Shown here one piece after another: positions 25,901 to 33,446 of a stretch of 64,000 nt of DNA; position 1 is the stretch's first letter; each line of letters starts with the position of its first letter. This stretch comes from Actinorhabdospora filicis (GTDB lineage: Bacteria > Actinomycetota > Actinomycetes > Mycobacteriales > Micromonosporaceae). The DNA lies in NCBI RefSeq assembly GCF_030269765.1, contig NZ_BSTX01000001.1:2411571-2475570 (forward strand), read 5' to 3'. Made by a program: the position numbers and the translations under genes. A model generated the notes under the pieces. That model did no database searches. It saw nothing but the letters and a program-made list of their open reading frames with translations, and was not told the origin of the DNA.

Positions 25901-28900
25901 GAGTACCTGTCCTGGATGGGCGGGCACGACCGGGGAGGCGAGGACGCGCACTGGCGCGCGGCCCTGTCCGGCTTCACCCGGCCCACCCCGCTGCCCGCGG
26001 GCACCGGCGAGGGCGAGGGCTTCGCCGCCGTCCAGAACACCGCCGCGCCCGAACTCAGCGCCGCCATCGACGCCCTGGCGCGCGGCCACCGCGTCACCGT
26101 GGGCGCCGTCCTGCACGCCGCGTGGGGCCTGTACCTGGCCCGCCGCACCGGCCGCGAGGACGTCGTCTTCGGCACCGCCGTCACCGGCCGCTCGGCCCCC
26201 GTGACCGGCGCCGACCAGATGGTCGGGATGCTGATGAACACCCTCCCGGTGCGCATGGCCGCGCCCGATGACACCACCGTCGGCGAGTGGCTGCTGGCCA
26301 CCCACCGCGAGCTGGGCGAGCTGCGTGAGTACGAGCACTGCTCCCTGGTGGACATCCAGCGCGCCACCTCCGTCCCGGCCGGGCGGCGGCTGTTCGAGAG
26401 CATCCTGGTCTACCAGGCCGTCCGCGAGGGCGAGGGCGGTCTGCCCGGGGGCTTCAGCGCGCGCACCGGCGAGGAGGCCGTCGCCACCGACTACCCGGTC
26501 GTCCTGGACGCCCTGTGGGACGGTGAGCTGAACCTCCAGCTCAACTACGAGCGCGCCCGCTTCACCCGCGACGAGGCCACCGCGATCACCGAGGGCTTCC
26601 TGGCGCTGCTGGCGTCACTCGCCGCCGACCCGGGCGCGAGCCCGGCGCGGGCGGCGCGCGTCCTGCCCGCCGGTTCCTCCGCCGCCGAGGTCGCCGCCGA
26701 CGACGAGGCCGTCGGCCACGTCGAGCCGCGCGGCCCGGTGGAGGAGGCCCTGGCCGCGATCTGGGCCCAGATCCTGGGTGTGGAACGCGTCGGCGCCGCC
26801 GACGACTTCTACGAGCTGGGCGGCGACTCGATCCTGGCGATCCAGGTGGTCGGCGCGGCCCGCAAGGCCGGGTACGGCATCACCACCAAGCACATCCTGA
26901 CCCACCGGACCGTCGCCGGGCTCGGCGTCGTGGCCACCCGGCCCGAGGCCGCCCGCGACGCCGTCGTGGACAGCGTCCCGCTGCCGCGCGAGCGGTGGGC
27001 GGCACTGGCCGAGGCGCTCGCCTCGCCCGGCGCGCACCACTGGCAGGCCGTGGCCGAGGTCGGCGGCAACGCCGCCGAGGTGTGGCGGCGGCTGGCCGAT
27101 CGGCACGACGTCCTGCGCTCCACGATCGAGTGGGACGCCGAGGACGGCCCGGTCCGGCACCTGCACGCCGCCCCCGCCGCGCCCGGCGCGGCCCTCATCC
27201 CCGAGGCGCGGCTGGCGACCTGGCTGGCCGTGGAACGCACACGCGGCCTCGACCCGGCGCGCTCCCCGCAGCGCGTCGACGTGATCGACACCGGGGACCG
27301 GAACCTGCTCGTGTGGCAGTTCTCCGGCGTCCTGCTCGACCGCGAGGAAGCCGAGGCGATCCTGCGCGAGGGCTTCGGGACGCCCGGCGTTCTCACCCTC
27401 GCCGAGACGCCCGTCCGCGCGCCCCGGACCGCCACCGGCCCGGCGCGCCCGGAGGCGGTGCGCATCCTCACCGGCGTCTGCGCCGGGCTGGACCTCACCG
27501 CCGACGCGCTGCTCATCGCCGCCCGGGCCACCCGGGCGGGCGCGGCCGTCACCGTCGCCGACGTCCTCGACCACCCCACGATCGAGGGCCTGGCCGCGGT
27601 CGCCCGCGTCACGGCGTCCGAAGTGGACGAACCGGGCCACGGGCCGGTAGAGCCCACGCCGGTGCACCGCTGGTTCGCCCGCCTCGACGTCCCGCACGAC
27701 CACTACAACCAGGCGAGCCTCCTGTCGATCGACGGCGAGACCGATCCGGAGCGGCTGGAGCGCGCGCTGCACGCCGTCGTGGCCCACCACGACGCGCTGC
27801 GGCTGCGGCTGACCGCCGAGGGCGAGCACGTCGCCGAGACCGAGACCGCGCGGCTGATCCGGGTCGCCGCGCCCGGCGAGGACCCCGAGGCGCTGGCCAC
27901 CGAGGCGAACGCGTCACTGTCCCTGGTGGACGGACCGATCCTGCGCGGCGTGCTGTTCCCCGAAACCAACCGGCTGCTGCTGGCCGTGCACCACATCGCC
28001 GTCGACATCGTGTCGTGGGGACCGCTGCTGGAGGACCTGGAGGCCGCCCACGACGGGCGTGCCCTGCCCGAGCCGACCACCTCGTTCCGCCGGTGGGCGT
28101 CCCGGCTGGCCGAGTACGCCCGGGGGCCGGAGTTCGCCGCCGAGGCCCGCTACTGGCGCACCCGGCCCGTCCCGGACGCGCCCCTGCCGCTGGACCTGGC
28201 GTCCGGCCCCAACACCGAGGGCTCCACCGAGCAGCACGTGGCGTTCCTGGACGCCACGGCCACCGCGGCCCTCAAGTCCCGCATGAACGAGGCCCTGGTG
28301 ACCGCGCTGGCCTCGGCCGTCCGCGACTGGACCGGCCGCGATGATGTCCGTCTCGACCTCGAAGGCCACGGCCGCGAGGACCTCTTCGACGACGTGGACC
28401 TCAGCCGCACCATCGGCTGGTTCACCGCCGTACGGCCGATCGAGCTGCGCGTGCCCGGCGACCTGGCCGACGCCGCCGCCGTGGTCCGCGCGAAGCTGCG
28501 CGAGATCACCGGCATCGGGCACGGCCTGGCCGTCGACGGATTCGACGGCGGCGAGATCATCGTCAACTACCACGGGCAGCGCGGCTCCGGCGGCGCCAAG
28601 GGCCGGTTCACCCCGGTCGACGGGCCCGTCGGGGTGACCCGGGCGCCGGAGGGCGTGCGGCAGTACCTCCTGGAGGTCGACGCCGGCATCGAAGACGACC
28701 GGCTCTACGTGATCTGGAAGTACTCGCGCCAGCGGCACACCGCCGCCACCGTCGCGAAGCTGGCCGCGGCCGTGATCGAGCGGCTGACCGCGCTGGCGGG
28801 CACGACCCGCCGCGCGGCCCTGCCCGGCGACCTGGCCTACGAGGGCTCGCCGGTGGTGTCGGTCCCGATGGACCGGCACGGCGTGCCGGGCGTGGCCGCG

Positions 28901-29788
28901 GCCGTCCTGCGGGACGGCGAGCTCGCCGGGACCTGGGCGGCGGGGCTGGCCGCCGAGGGCGTCCCGGTCCGGCCGGAGACCGCGTTCCCGGTCGGCTCGG
29001 GCAGCAAGTACGTGGCGGCCCTGGCGCTGCTGCGGCTGGCGCAGGACGGGACGCTGCGGCTCGACGACGAGGCCGACCGCCACCTGAGCGGGTGGCGCGT
29101 GGGCGCGCCGGTCACCGTCCGGCAGCTCATGGCGCACACCGCCGGGCTGACCGTCACCGGCTACGACGGGTACCTCCCCGGTGAGCCGCTGCCCTCGCTG
29201 CTCGACGTGCTGGAGGGCCGGGGCGCGACCCCGGCCGTGCGCGCCGAGGACAGGCCGGGGACGCGGTTCCGCTACTCCGGCAGCCACTACACCGTGCTCC
29301 AGCTGCTGCTGGAAGAGGTCACCGGGACGCCGTACGCGCGGCTGGCCCGCGAGCTCGTCCTCGATCCGCTGGGGATGAGCGGATCCGGCTACCAGCCGGG
29401 CGAGGCGATCGGACACGACGAGCACGGGACCGCCCTGCCGGTCCGGCACTTCGCCGAACTGGCCGCCGCCGGGCTGTGGAGCACCGCCGCCGACATGGCG
29501 CGGATGCTCACCGAGGTCCACCGTGGACACACCGGATCCGGTTCGGCCTTCCTCTCCCGGGAGTCGGCCGCGATCTTCCTGGACCCGGCCGGGACCGGCA
29601 CCGGCGGACTGCTCCTGGGCGTCGGCGACGTCCCCGGGCACCGCTGCCTCACACTCGCCGATCCCGTGCGCGGGAGCGGCTTGGTCATTCTGTCCAATGC
29701 GGACGCCGGACGGCTCGCGCTCGACGAGATCTCCGATACCGTCGTCACATACATCGTGGGTGACGAAGCCCACACAGGGAGGATGTAA
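19967..29788 (+). CDS. multimodular NRPS: C-A-PCP-[E relic]-C-PCP-C-PCP-[dead C]-[dead PCP]-E-PBP-type TE
   Basis: 3273 residues; GAGGA precedes ATG 19967. C1 has HHLLTDE (173). A1 (500-1000; YTSGSTGRPKG at 650) reads Asp235, Leu236, Pro239, Lys278, Val299, Gly301, Glu322, Val330, Gly331, closest to Asn-type codes. PCP1 has GGDSI (Ser1040). Residues ~1094-1250 are the C-terminal remnant of an epimerase. C2 (HHIVLDG, 1392)-PCP2 (Ser1742) and C3 (HHIALDG, 1940)-PCP3 (Ser2288) have no A domain. A truncated C (SGVLLDRE) and a carrier with Ala2514 for Ser follow. The E domain is intact (HHIAVDIVSW 2675; EGHGRE 2799). The end is a beta-lactamase-fold TE: SxxK Ser3011/Lys3014, YSG at 3103, GHRC late. 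Such PBP-type TEs release peptides ending in a D-residue and are usually free proteins. Confidence 0.93.
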   Translation: MTAENASRLSDAKRVLLERRLRGLSGAPVTGVRRRTGDGPAPLSPAQRGVWLADQLRADTSVSGVYRVMWLRGALDRDAFARAVAGLVERHEVLRTTYRPDGDDAVQVVETPGAAVLTVAAAPGSTPAERRAAALAEAEKAAAESFDLARGPLFTARLTETGADEHLLFLRMHHLLTDEWSCGLLARELAALYAAERDGRAHGLPALPVQYADYAAWLAEPAQAATRAEHAEWWTQALTGVPPVLELPTDRIRPDVPTYRGGIERLTLSPEASAGLRALAQAHGTTLFSALLALFGSVLHKYSGQARFAVGSLLSGRGRPEVENMMGMFASTVAIPLDFTGSPSFADVLERTGRSVVGALDHQDATVDQVVTGLRLPREPGRNPLFQALFQCVEVSEHEWDFAGLDVEAVWFDAGLAKVDLTLIAVNQPSGVTLELTYAEDLYAPAFATRLLAHLSNVVDAATASAGTRVADADMLTDGERHAALVEWNATGMDYPTEDTVHGLFTTWANEKPELPAIWRLDGTPVSYGELNAMSNRLAHYLREHGVGRETLVGVCAEHSVEMFVILLGVLKAGAAYVPLDASLPASRLEWILTDTAAPVVVTTEALRGSIPAFDGEILAVDTERAAIEAYPDHDPEPWSTSDNLLYTIYTSGSTGRPKGVLVPHRGVVNYLWWAIDGYGLAGERGAPMLGSIAFDLSVPNFWLPFIGGKCTTLLPTDKSLESLAARLSEPGDFSLLKITPGHLDVMRGMLEPGQVRSVRTFVVGADEVRAETVMGWRAIAPGARVINEYGPTETVVGCSIYEVPEDFDPSISVSIGKPIGNLRMYVLDAGLNPAPVGVVGELYIGGDGVARGYLNRPELTAAKFVPDPYGAPGDRLYRTGDLARYRADGDFEFLGRTDFQVKVRGYRIELGEVEARLGLHPAVTEAVAAVITGHGGHKRLAGYVVCDGEAPSTSDLKAFMAEALPEYMVPQVFVVLDAMPLTSAGKVDRTALPAPGAVRREAVKPATPQEKALAEIWAKVLGVPNVGSGDNFFELGGDSILAIKVVGLAREAGLAISPAALFRHQTIGDLAATVPVVADDLPPAPPIPTDLPPDANLFADAVSHVSAIGSARATATRGLAEALGVSVDEVLLAALARAGLDLWGGVALAVEVAGKPVVLRPQGQGPAALIGAIAAQAKGPRAADAQVHFGPTPTGTREEARKHLLDVSPEAHDGGFRITWTYGGGCHDASTIEKLAECFASVLADLTGELPRLDGVDLTGVADVYRLGPLQTGMLYQTAAQPDRHDYIEQFAYSLDGPLDAVALRAAWDAAVARHASLRTSFAWRELPYPVQLVRAEAAPQWIEADWTGADVPAMLDASRRRPLPLDGPPPVEFTLARLGEDRHLLAWRFHHIVLDGWSLGIVLNEVLADYRAAVTGDPVPVRDAPAPFRAFVTRLAARDPEADAAYWRQTLGGADLPTPIPVVGPEQEEGGATGVIDAELSREASERLTSFARDSRVTVGAVLHAAWGLLLAKDSGRADVVFGSTTAGRASGVPGIDGMVGLLMNTVPFRVTVTDTPVAEWLRDVHTSLGELRDHEQVPLGEVRRAAGIPLGSGVFDSIFVYENFPVPDDGEIGGLRVDLAYSYGQSGYPLVLGAGLHDVLMLRLNYDTERVTAADARRMLDAYLALVEALPTASLKDLAPTTVARPRAVAAAPVAVPQVAHVAPRTETERALAEVWREVLGIDSTIGVHDDFVVLGGDSILAMQVIARARDLGMTLRPRDLARTPTIAALAAKAAETAAPATVHSGGLDLAVLGGRHPGAESVYKLTPLQTGMLFHALGGEGGNDYVQVFAYDVAAPLDAEAFRAAWQAATDRHPALRTVFAWEDLAHPVQAILHGTAVDLRVLDWSDVPAGEAAERLAALAAAEQAGPVDLSLAPPTRVTVVRKSPDTWSFVWRSHHIALDGFSAGRVCDEVLADYLARAAGGEPPVVTPAPYEEYLSWMGGHDRGGEDAHWRAALSGFTRPTPLPAGTGEGEGFAAVQNTAAPELSAAIDALARGHRVTVGAVLHAAWGLYLARRTGREDVVFGTAVTGRSAPVTGADQMVGMLMNTLPVRMAAPDDTTVGEWLLATHRELGELREYEHCSLVDIQRATSVPAGRRLFESILVYQAVREGEGGLPGGFSARTGEEAVATDYPVVLDALWDGELNLQLNYERARFTRDEATAITEGFLALLASLAADPGASPARAARVLPAGSSAAEVAADDEAVGHVEPRGPVEEALAAIWAQILGVERVGAADDFYELGGDSILAIQVVGAARKAGYGITTKHILTHRTVAGLGVVATRPEAARDAVVDSVPLPRERWAALAEALASPGAHHWQAVAEVGGNAAEVWRRLADRHDVLRSTIEWDAEDGPVRHLHAAPAAPGAALIPEARLATWLAVERTRGLDPARSPQRVDVIDTGDRNLLVWQFSGVLLDREEAEAILREGFGTPGVLTLAETPVRAPRTATGPARPEAVRILTGVCAGLDLTADALLIAARATRAGAAVTVADVLDHPTIEGLAAVARVTASEVDEPGHGPVEPTPVHRWFARLDVPHDHYNQASLLSIDGETDPERLERALHAVVAHHDALRLRLTAEGEHVAETETARLIRVAAPGEDPEALATEANASLSLVDGPILRGVLFPETNRLLLAVHHIAVDIVSWGPLLEDLEAAHDGRALPEPTTSFRRWASRLAEYARGPEFAAEARYWRTRPVPDAPLPLDLASGPNTEGSTEQHVAFLDATATAALKSRMNEALVTALASAVRDWTGRDDVRLDLEGHGREDLFDDVDLSRTIGWFTAVRPIELRVPGDLADAAAVVRAKLREITGIGHGLAVDGFDGGEIIVNYHGQRGSGGAKGRFTPVDGPVGVTRAPEGVRQYLLEVDAGIEDDRLYVIWKYSRQRHTAATVAKLAAAVIERLTALAGTTRRAALPGDLAYEGSPVVSVPMDRHGVPGVAAAVLRDGELAGTWAAGLAAEGVPVRPETAFPVGSGSKYVAALALLRLAQDGTLRLDDEADRHLSGWRVGAPVTVRQLMAHTAGLTVTGYDGYLPGEPLPSLLDVLEGRGATPAVRAEDRPGTRFRYSGSHYTVLQLLLEEVTGTPYARLARELVLDPLGMSGSGYQPGEAIGHDEHGTALPVRHFAELAAAGLWSTAADMARMLTEVHRGHTGSGSAFLSRESAAIFLDPAGTGTGGLLLGVGDVPGHRCLTLADPVRGSGLVILSNADAGRLALDEISDTVVTYIVGDEAHTGRM
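23247..23720 (+). other. relic of an epimerization domain inside the NRPS
   Basis: Between PCP1 and C2 the frame encodes ~155 residues that align only with the C-terminal half of E domains (EVLLAALARAGLDLWGG; FRITWTYGGGCHDASTIEKL). The HHxxxD active site, EGHGRE and GWFT motifs are absent, so it cannot epimerize. PCP1 keeps the GGDSI form typical of carriers that precede an epimerase. Confidence 0.7.
26975..27610 (+). other. relic condensation and carrier domains inside the NRPS
   Basis: After PCP3 comes a shortened C N-lobe (LADRHDVLRSTIEW) whose active site reads WQFSGVLLDREEA, lacking both His. It is followed by a carrier-like segment, LTADALLIAARATRAG then DVLDHPTIEGLAAVARV, with Ala where the phosphopantetheine Ser should be. 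This looks like a module that lost its A domain and activity while the frame stayed open. Confidence 0.65.
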
Positions 29789-31068
29789 TGCGAGCTTTAC
29801 TGGCGAACCGAAACCTGCGTTTCTACATAGTGGGGCAGACGCTGTCCGGGGTGGGCTCGTCGGCGTTGTGGCTGGCGGTGGCGATCTGGGTCAACGCCGT
29901 CACCGGCAGCGCCGCCAAGGCGGGTCTGGCGATGTTCGCGTTCGGGCTGAGCGTGATCGCCGGGCCACTGGTCGGTCTGGTCGTGGACCGCGTCAAGCGG
30001 CTGCCGCTGCTGATCTGGTCCAACCTGGTCGGCATTGTGCTGATCGCGCCATTGCTGCTGGTGGACGCCAAGGACGCCCTGTGGGCGGTCCTGGCCATCA
30101 TGTTCGGCTACGGGGTGATCAACCGGATCGTGAACTCCGCGCAGAGCGCGCTGCTGACCACGATCGTCCCCGATGACCTGCTGGCCGGGGCGAACGGGAT
30201 CCTGCGCTCCCTCCAGGAGTCGATGCGGATCATCGTCCCGCTGCTGGGCGCGGGCCTGTACACGTGGATGGGCATCGAGGCGGTGGTCATCCTGGACATG
30301 GCCACCTTCCTGGTCGCGCCCCTGCTGTTCCTGCTGATGAAGGTGAACGAGCCCAAGCCGGTGCCGCCCGAGAAGGGCGAGAAGGTGACCACCGCGGCCC
30401 TGGCCGGGTTCAAGTACCTCTTCGCGCACCGGATCCTGTTGGCCGTCATGGGCGGGGCGACCATCGCCGCCCTGGTCTTCGGCTTCACCGAGGCCGGCAT
30501 GTTCGCCGTGGCCACCGAGGGACTGGGGCAGCCCAGCGCGTTCGTCGGCGTCATGGGCATGGTGCAGGGCGCCGGATCGATCGTGATCGGCTTCCTGATC
30601 GGCATGTTCGCCAAGCGCCTGGGCGAGGTGTGGATGGTGACGATCGGCCTCGCCGGGTTCGGGGCGGCCATCTTCGCCACCATCACGCCGCTGATCCCGG
30701 TGGTGCTGGCCGCGTCCTTCGTGGCCGGGCTGACGCTGCCGATGGCCAGCGTCGGGGCGGTCACCGTGCTCCAGCGGTACACCCCGTCCAACCTCCAGGG
30801 CCGGGTCTACTCGGCCGCCGACATCGCCTACACCGGCGCGCTGACGGCGTCCACGGGCCTGGGTTCGCTGCTGATCCAGCTGGTCCACTACAAGGCCATG
30901 TACGCGGTGGCCCTGGGCGTCAGCGTCCTCGGCGCGCTCATCGCGCTGCTCGGCCGCAACGCGCCCATCCCGCCCGGATCCCTCGCCGACCACGAGATCC
31001 ACCCGGCCGAGAAGCCGGCGGAGAAGGAGGGCACCGAGACGATGGAGGCCGCGCCCGAACCGGCCTAG
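29788..31068 (+). CDS. MFS transporter, probable peptide exporter (TTA codon at position 4)
   Basis: 426 residues with ten to twelve hydrophobic helices. The start FYIVGQTLSGVGSSALWLAVAIWV and loop GLVVDRVKRLPLL are typical of the MFS/enterobactin-exporter-like (MFS_3) group. Its ATG overlaps the NRPS stop (TAATG) with GGGAGG inside the NRPS end, so export is translationally coupled to synthesis. Codon 4 is TTA (29797-29799), very rare in this genome style. In Streptomyces, TTA codons need the bldA tRNA, so export or self-resistance could be developmentally gated. A strong terminator follows. Confidence 0.88.
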   Translation: MRALLANRNLRFYIVGQTLSGVGSSALWLAVAIWVNAVTGSAAKAGLAMFAFGLSVIAGPLVGLVVDRVKRLPLLIWSNLVGIVLIAPLLLVDAKDALWAVLAIMFGYGVINRIVNSAQSALLTTIVPDDLLAGANGILRSLQESMRIIVPLLGAGLYTWMGIEAVVILDMATFLVAPLLFLLMKVNEPKPVPPEKGEKVTTAALAGFKYLFAHRILLAVMGGATIAALVFGFTEAGMFAVATEGLGQPSAFVGVMGMVQGAGSIVIGFLIGMFAKRLGEVWMVTIGLAGFGAAIFATITPLIPVVLAASFVAGLTLPMASVGAVTVLQRYTPSNLQGRVYSAADIAYTGALTASTGLGSLLIQLVHYKAMYAVALGVSVLGALIALLGRNAPIPPGSLADHEIHPAEKPAEKEGTETMEAAPEPA

Positions 31069-31083
31069 CCTCCCTCCCTTGTG

Positions 31084-31113
31084 GACGCCGCCTCGCCCCC
31101 GCGAGGCGGCGTC
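31084..31113 (+). terminator. 12-bp stem-loop followed by TTT
   Basis: GACGCCGCCTCG (31084-31095) pairs perfectly with CGAGGCGGCGTC (31102-31113) across a 6-nt loop and is followed by CTTTCG-type sequence. It lies 15 bp after the MFS stop and separates the mbtH-NRPS-MFS transcript from the thioesterase transcript. Confidence 0.75.
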
Positions 31114-31131
31114 TTTCGCGTGGTGACGGGC

Positions 31132-31160
31132 CGATAGCGCGGTGACAGAGCCGCGACAGC
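31132..31160 (+). promoter_or_regulatory. triple 11-bp-period heptamer repeat before the type II TE gene, candidate SARP operator
   Basis: CGATAGC (31132), TGACAGA (31143) and CGACAGC (31154) each follow the previous one after exactly 4 nt. The core matches the triple before mbtH. The last repeat ends 21 bp before the thioesterase ATG, leaving room for a -10 and a very short leader. Confidence 0.55.
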
Positions 31161-31181
31161 CGCCGCGCCTTTCCTGTCACC

Positions 31182-31955
31182 ATGAGCGTTCAGTTGGTAC
31201 GCGAGACCCGCAGCGAGGACTGGTTCCCCTTCCCGGCGCGGACCGCCGGGGAGAAGGCCACCCTCCTCTGCCTCCCCTTCGCCGGGGGCGGGGCCAGCCG
31301 CTTCTTGCCTCTGGCCCGCCTCCTCGCCCCGTCCATCGCCGCACTGCCGGCCCAGTTTCCCGGGCGCGAGAACCGTTTCGACGACCCCGCCTACACCAAT
31401 GCCGCCGAGCTCATCGCCGACCTGACGGTCGCCGCGCTGGAGCACGTGGACGGCCCGTACGCGATCCTCGGCTACAGCCTGGGCGCGTCCTACGCCTTCG
31501 AGCTGGTCCGCTCCCTGGCCGCCGCCGGGGCACCGGCGCCGCTGGCCCTGTTCGCGGTCGCCTCACCCGCCCCGCACACCCGCTCCTCGGTGCGGCTGGG
31601 CGAGGCCAGCGACGCCGAGCTGCTGGCGCAGGTCCAGAAGTGGCAGGCGATCCCGGAGGAGATGCTGGCCGACGAGGAGCTGCTCGGCATGGCCCTGGGC
31701 ACCCTGCGCACCGACCTGGGCACCTGGGAGCGGCACGACCACGCCGCCTCGGCGATGATCGACCGGCCCATCTTCGTCTATTCCGGGCACGCCGATCCCA
31801 CCGTGAACCGCCCGCAACTGGCGGGCTGGCGGGTGCGGACCTCGGCCGCCGCGCGTTTTCGGACCTTCACCGGCGAGCACTTCTTCGGCTTCGATGAGCC
31901 CGGTGTGCTGGCCGCGGCCATCGAGGCGGACCTGTCCATCGCGGGCGGGTGGTAG
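31182..31955 (+). CDS. type II thioesterase
   Basis: 257 residues, alpha/beta-hydrolase. The N-terminus has the family's LLCLPFAGGGASRF, the nucleophile elbow is GYSLGAS (Ser99), and the acid and His are in SGHADPTV and GEHFFGFD. Type II thioesterases remove misprimed or stalled acyl groups from carrier domains. This is useful here, where several carriers depend on an in-trans adenylation protein. It starts a transcript of its own after the terminator and is followed 3 bp later by the A-domain gene. Confidence 0.93.
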   Translation: MSVQLVRETRSEDWFPFPARTAGEKATLLCLPFAGGGASRFLPLARLLAPSIAALPAQFPGRENRFDDPAYTNAAELIADLTVAALEHVDGPYAILGYSLGASYAFELVRSLAAAGAPAPLALFAVASPAPHTRSSVRLGEASDAELLAQVQKWQAIPEEMLADEELLGMALGTLRTDLGTWERHDHAASAMIDRPIFVYSGHADPTVNRPQLAGWRVRTSAAARFRTFTGEHFFGFDEPGVLAAAIEADLSIAGGW

Positions 31956-31958
31956 ACC

Positions 31959-33446
31959 GTGGAAAGCCTGCACGAGCGCTTCCGCCAGACCGCAGCCCGG
32001 TTCCCGGAGCGCATAGCGCTGTCCGATGTGGACGCGCAGATCAGCTACGCCGAGCTGGACGCCGCCAGTGACGCCCTCGCCGCCGAGATCGCCGCGGCCC
32101 TGCGACCGGGAGAGCGCCTCGTCGCGCTCAGCACCGGGCGCGGGGTCGCCGGCCCGGCCGGGATGCTGGCGATCCTCAAGGCGGGCGCGGGATACGTCCC
32201 GGTCGACCCGGACTATCCCGAGCAGCGCCGCCGCTACATCCTCGACGACTCCCGCGTCTCGCTGGTGGTCACCGACCGCGTCGAGGACGGCGAGCTCCTG
32301 GCCGAGGCGGGCGGGCTGAAGCTGCTGCGCCGGGCCGCCGCCGAGCCGCACGACGTCCCGGCCGACACCGCCTACGTCATCTACACCTCCGGCTCCACCG
32401 GCGATCCGAAGGGCTGCGTGGTCGGCCACGGGCACGTGCTGTCCCTCATGGACGCCACCGATCCGCTGTTCGCCTTCACCGAGACCGACGTGTGGACACT
32501 GTTCCACTCCACCAGCTTCGACTTCTCCGTCTGGGAGATCTGGGGACCGCTGCTCTACGGCGGGCGCGGTGTCGTGGTGCACCCGGCGCACCGGCTCGAC
32601 CCGGTCGACTTCGCCGAGCTGCTGCGCGCCGAGGGCGTCACCGTCCTCAACCAGGTGCCCTCGGCCTTCGGGAACCTCGCCATCGCCTGCGCGCTCACCG
32701 AGATCACCCTCCCGGACCTGCGGTACGTGATCTTCGGCGGCGAGGCGGTCAACCCCGCCGACGTGCTCGCCTGGCTGGACGCCGGAACCGCGCCGAACTG
32801 CGTCCCGGTCAACATGTACGGGATCACCGAGACCACCGTGCACGTCAGCCACTGCGTCATCGAGCGCGGCACCTTCACCGGCGGGCCCGAGGCGACCACG
32901 CCGATCGGCGATCCGCTGCCCAGCCTGGGCTTCTCCCTGCGCGGCGAGGACGGCCGCCCGGTCCCCGACGGCGAGCCCGGCGAGTTCTGGGTCTCCGGCC
33001 TCGGCGTCAGCCACGGCTACCTGAACCGCCCGGAGCTGACCGCCGAGCGCTTCGTCACCGAGGACGGCAGGCGCTACTACCGTTCGGGCGACTGGGGTGT
33101 GCGCGACAACGGCCGCTACCACTACGTGGGCCGCCGCGACCGGCAGATCAAACTGAACGGCCACCGCATCGAGCTGGGTGAGGTGGAGGCGGTCATCGCC
33201 GACTTCGCCGCCGTCCGCCGCTGCGTGTGCACCATCGAGACCGATCACTTCGGCGTCGGCATCCTCGTCGCGCACCTCACCGCCGAACCCGGGCTGGACC
33301 TGGCGATCGGCGCGCTGCGCGCGCACGTCGCCGAGCGCCTGCCCGCGCACATGCGCTCGATGCGCTTCGAGACGCACGAGGCGCTTCCGCTCACCGACAA
33401 CGGGAAGGTCGACCGCCGGGCTCTGGCGGGGGAGGCACGACGATGA
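31959..33446 (+). CDS. free-standing adenylation protein, predicted threonine-activating
   Basis: 495 residues; a complete A domain without carrier. Core motifs: YTSGSTGDPKG, SFDFSVWEIWG, MYGITETTVHV, YYRSGDWG, LTDNGKVDRRAL. The binding-pocket residues read Asp235, Phe236, Trp239, Asn278, Ile299, Gly301, Met322, Val330, His331, exactly the known Thr code DFWNIGMVH(K). It should adenylate L-Thr and load it onto a carrier in trans. Three carriers in the cluster lack an A domain: the C-PCP protein and PCP2 and PCP3 of the large NRPS. GTG start 3 bp after the thioesterase stop; ATGA overlap with the next NRPS gene. Confidence 0.92.
   Translation: MESLHERFRQTAARFPERIALSDVDAQISYAELDAASDALAAEIAAALRPGERLVALSTGRGVAGPAGMLAILKAGAGYVPVDPDYPEQRRRYILDDSRVSLVVTDRVEDGELLAEAGGLKLLRRAAAEPHDVPADTAYVIYTSGSTGDPKGCVVGHGHVLSLMDATDPLFAFTETDVWTLFHSTSFDFSVWEIWGPLLYGGRGVVVHPAHRLDPVDFAELLRAEGVTVLNQVPSAFGNLAIACALTEITLPDLRYVIFGGEAVNPADVLAWLDAGTAPNCVPVNMYGITETTVHVSHCVIERGTFTGGPEATTPIGDPLPSLGFSLRGEDGRPVPDGEPGEFWVSGLGVSHGYLNRPELTAERFVTEDGRRYYRSGDWGVRDNGRYHYVGRRDRQIKLNGHRIELGEVEAVIADFAAVRRCVCTIETDHFGVGILVAHLTAEPGLDLAIGALRAHVAERLPAHMRSMRFETHEALPLTDNGKVDRRALAGEARR

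Noticed and set aside
19967..29788. Frameshift or assembly error as the cause of missing A domains
   Set aside because: The frame is open for 9.8 kb with correct codon use, and both A-less modules keep intact C and PCP motifs with normal linkers, so real domain loss is likelier.
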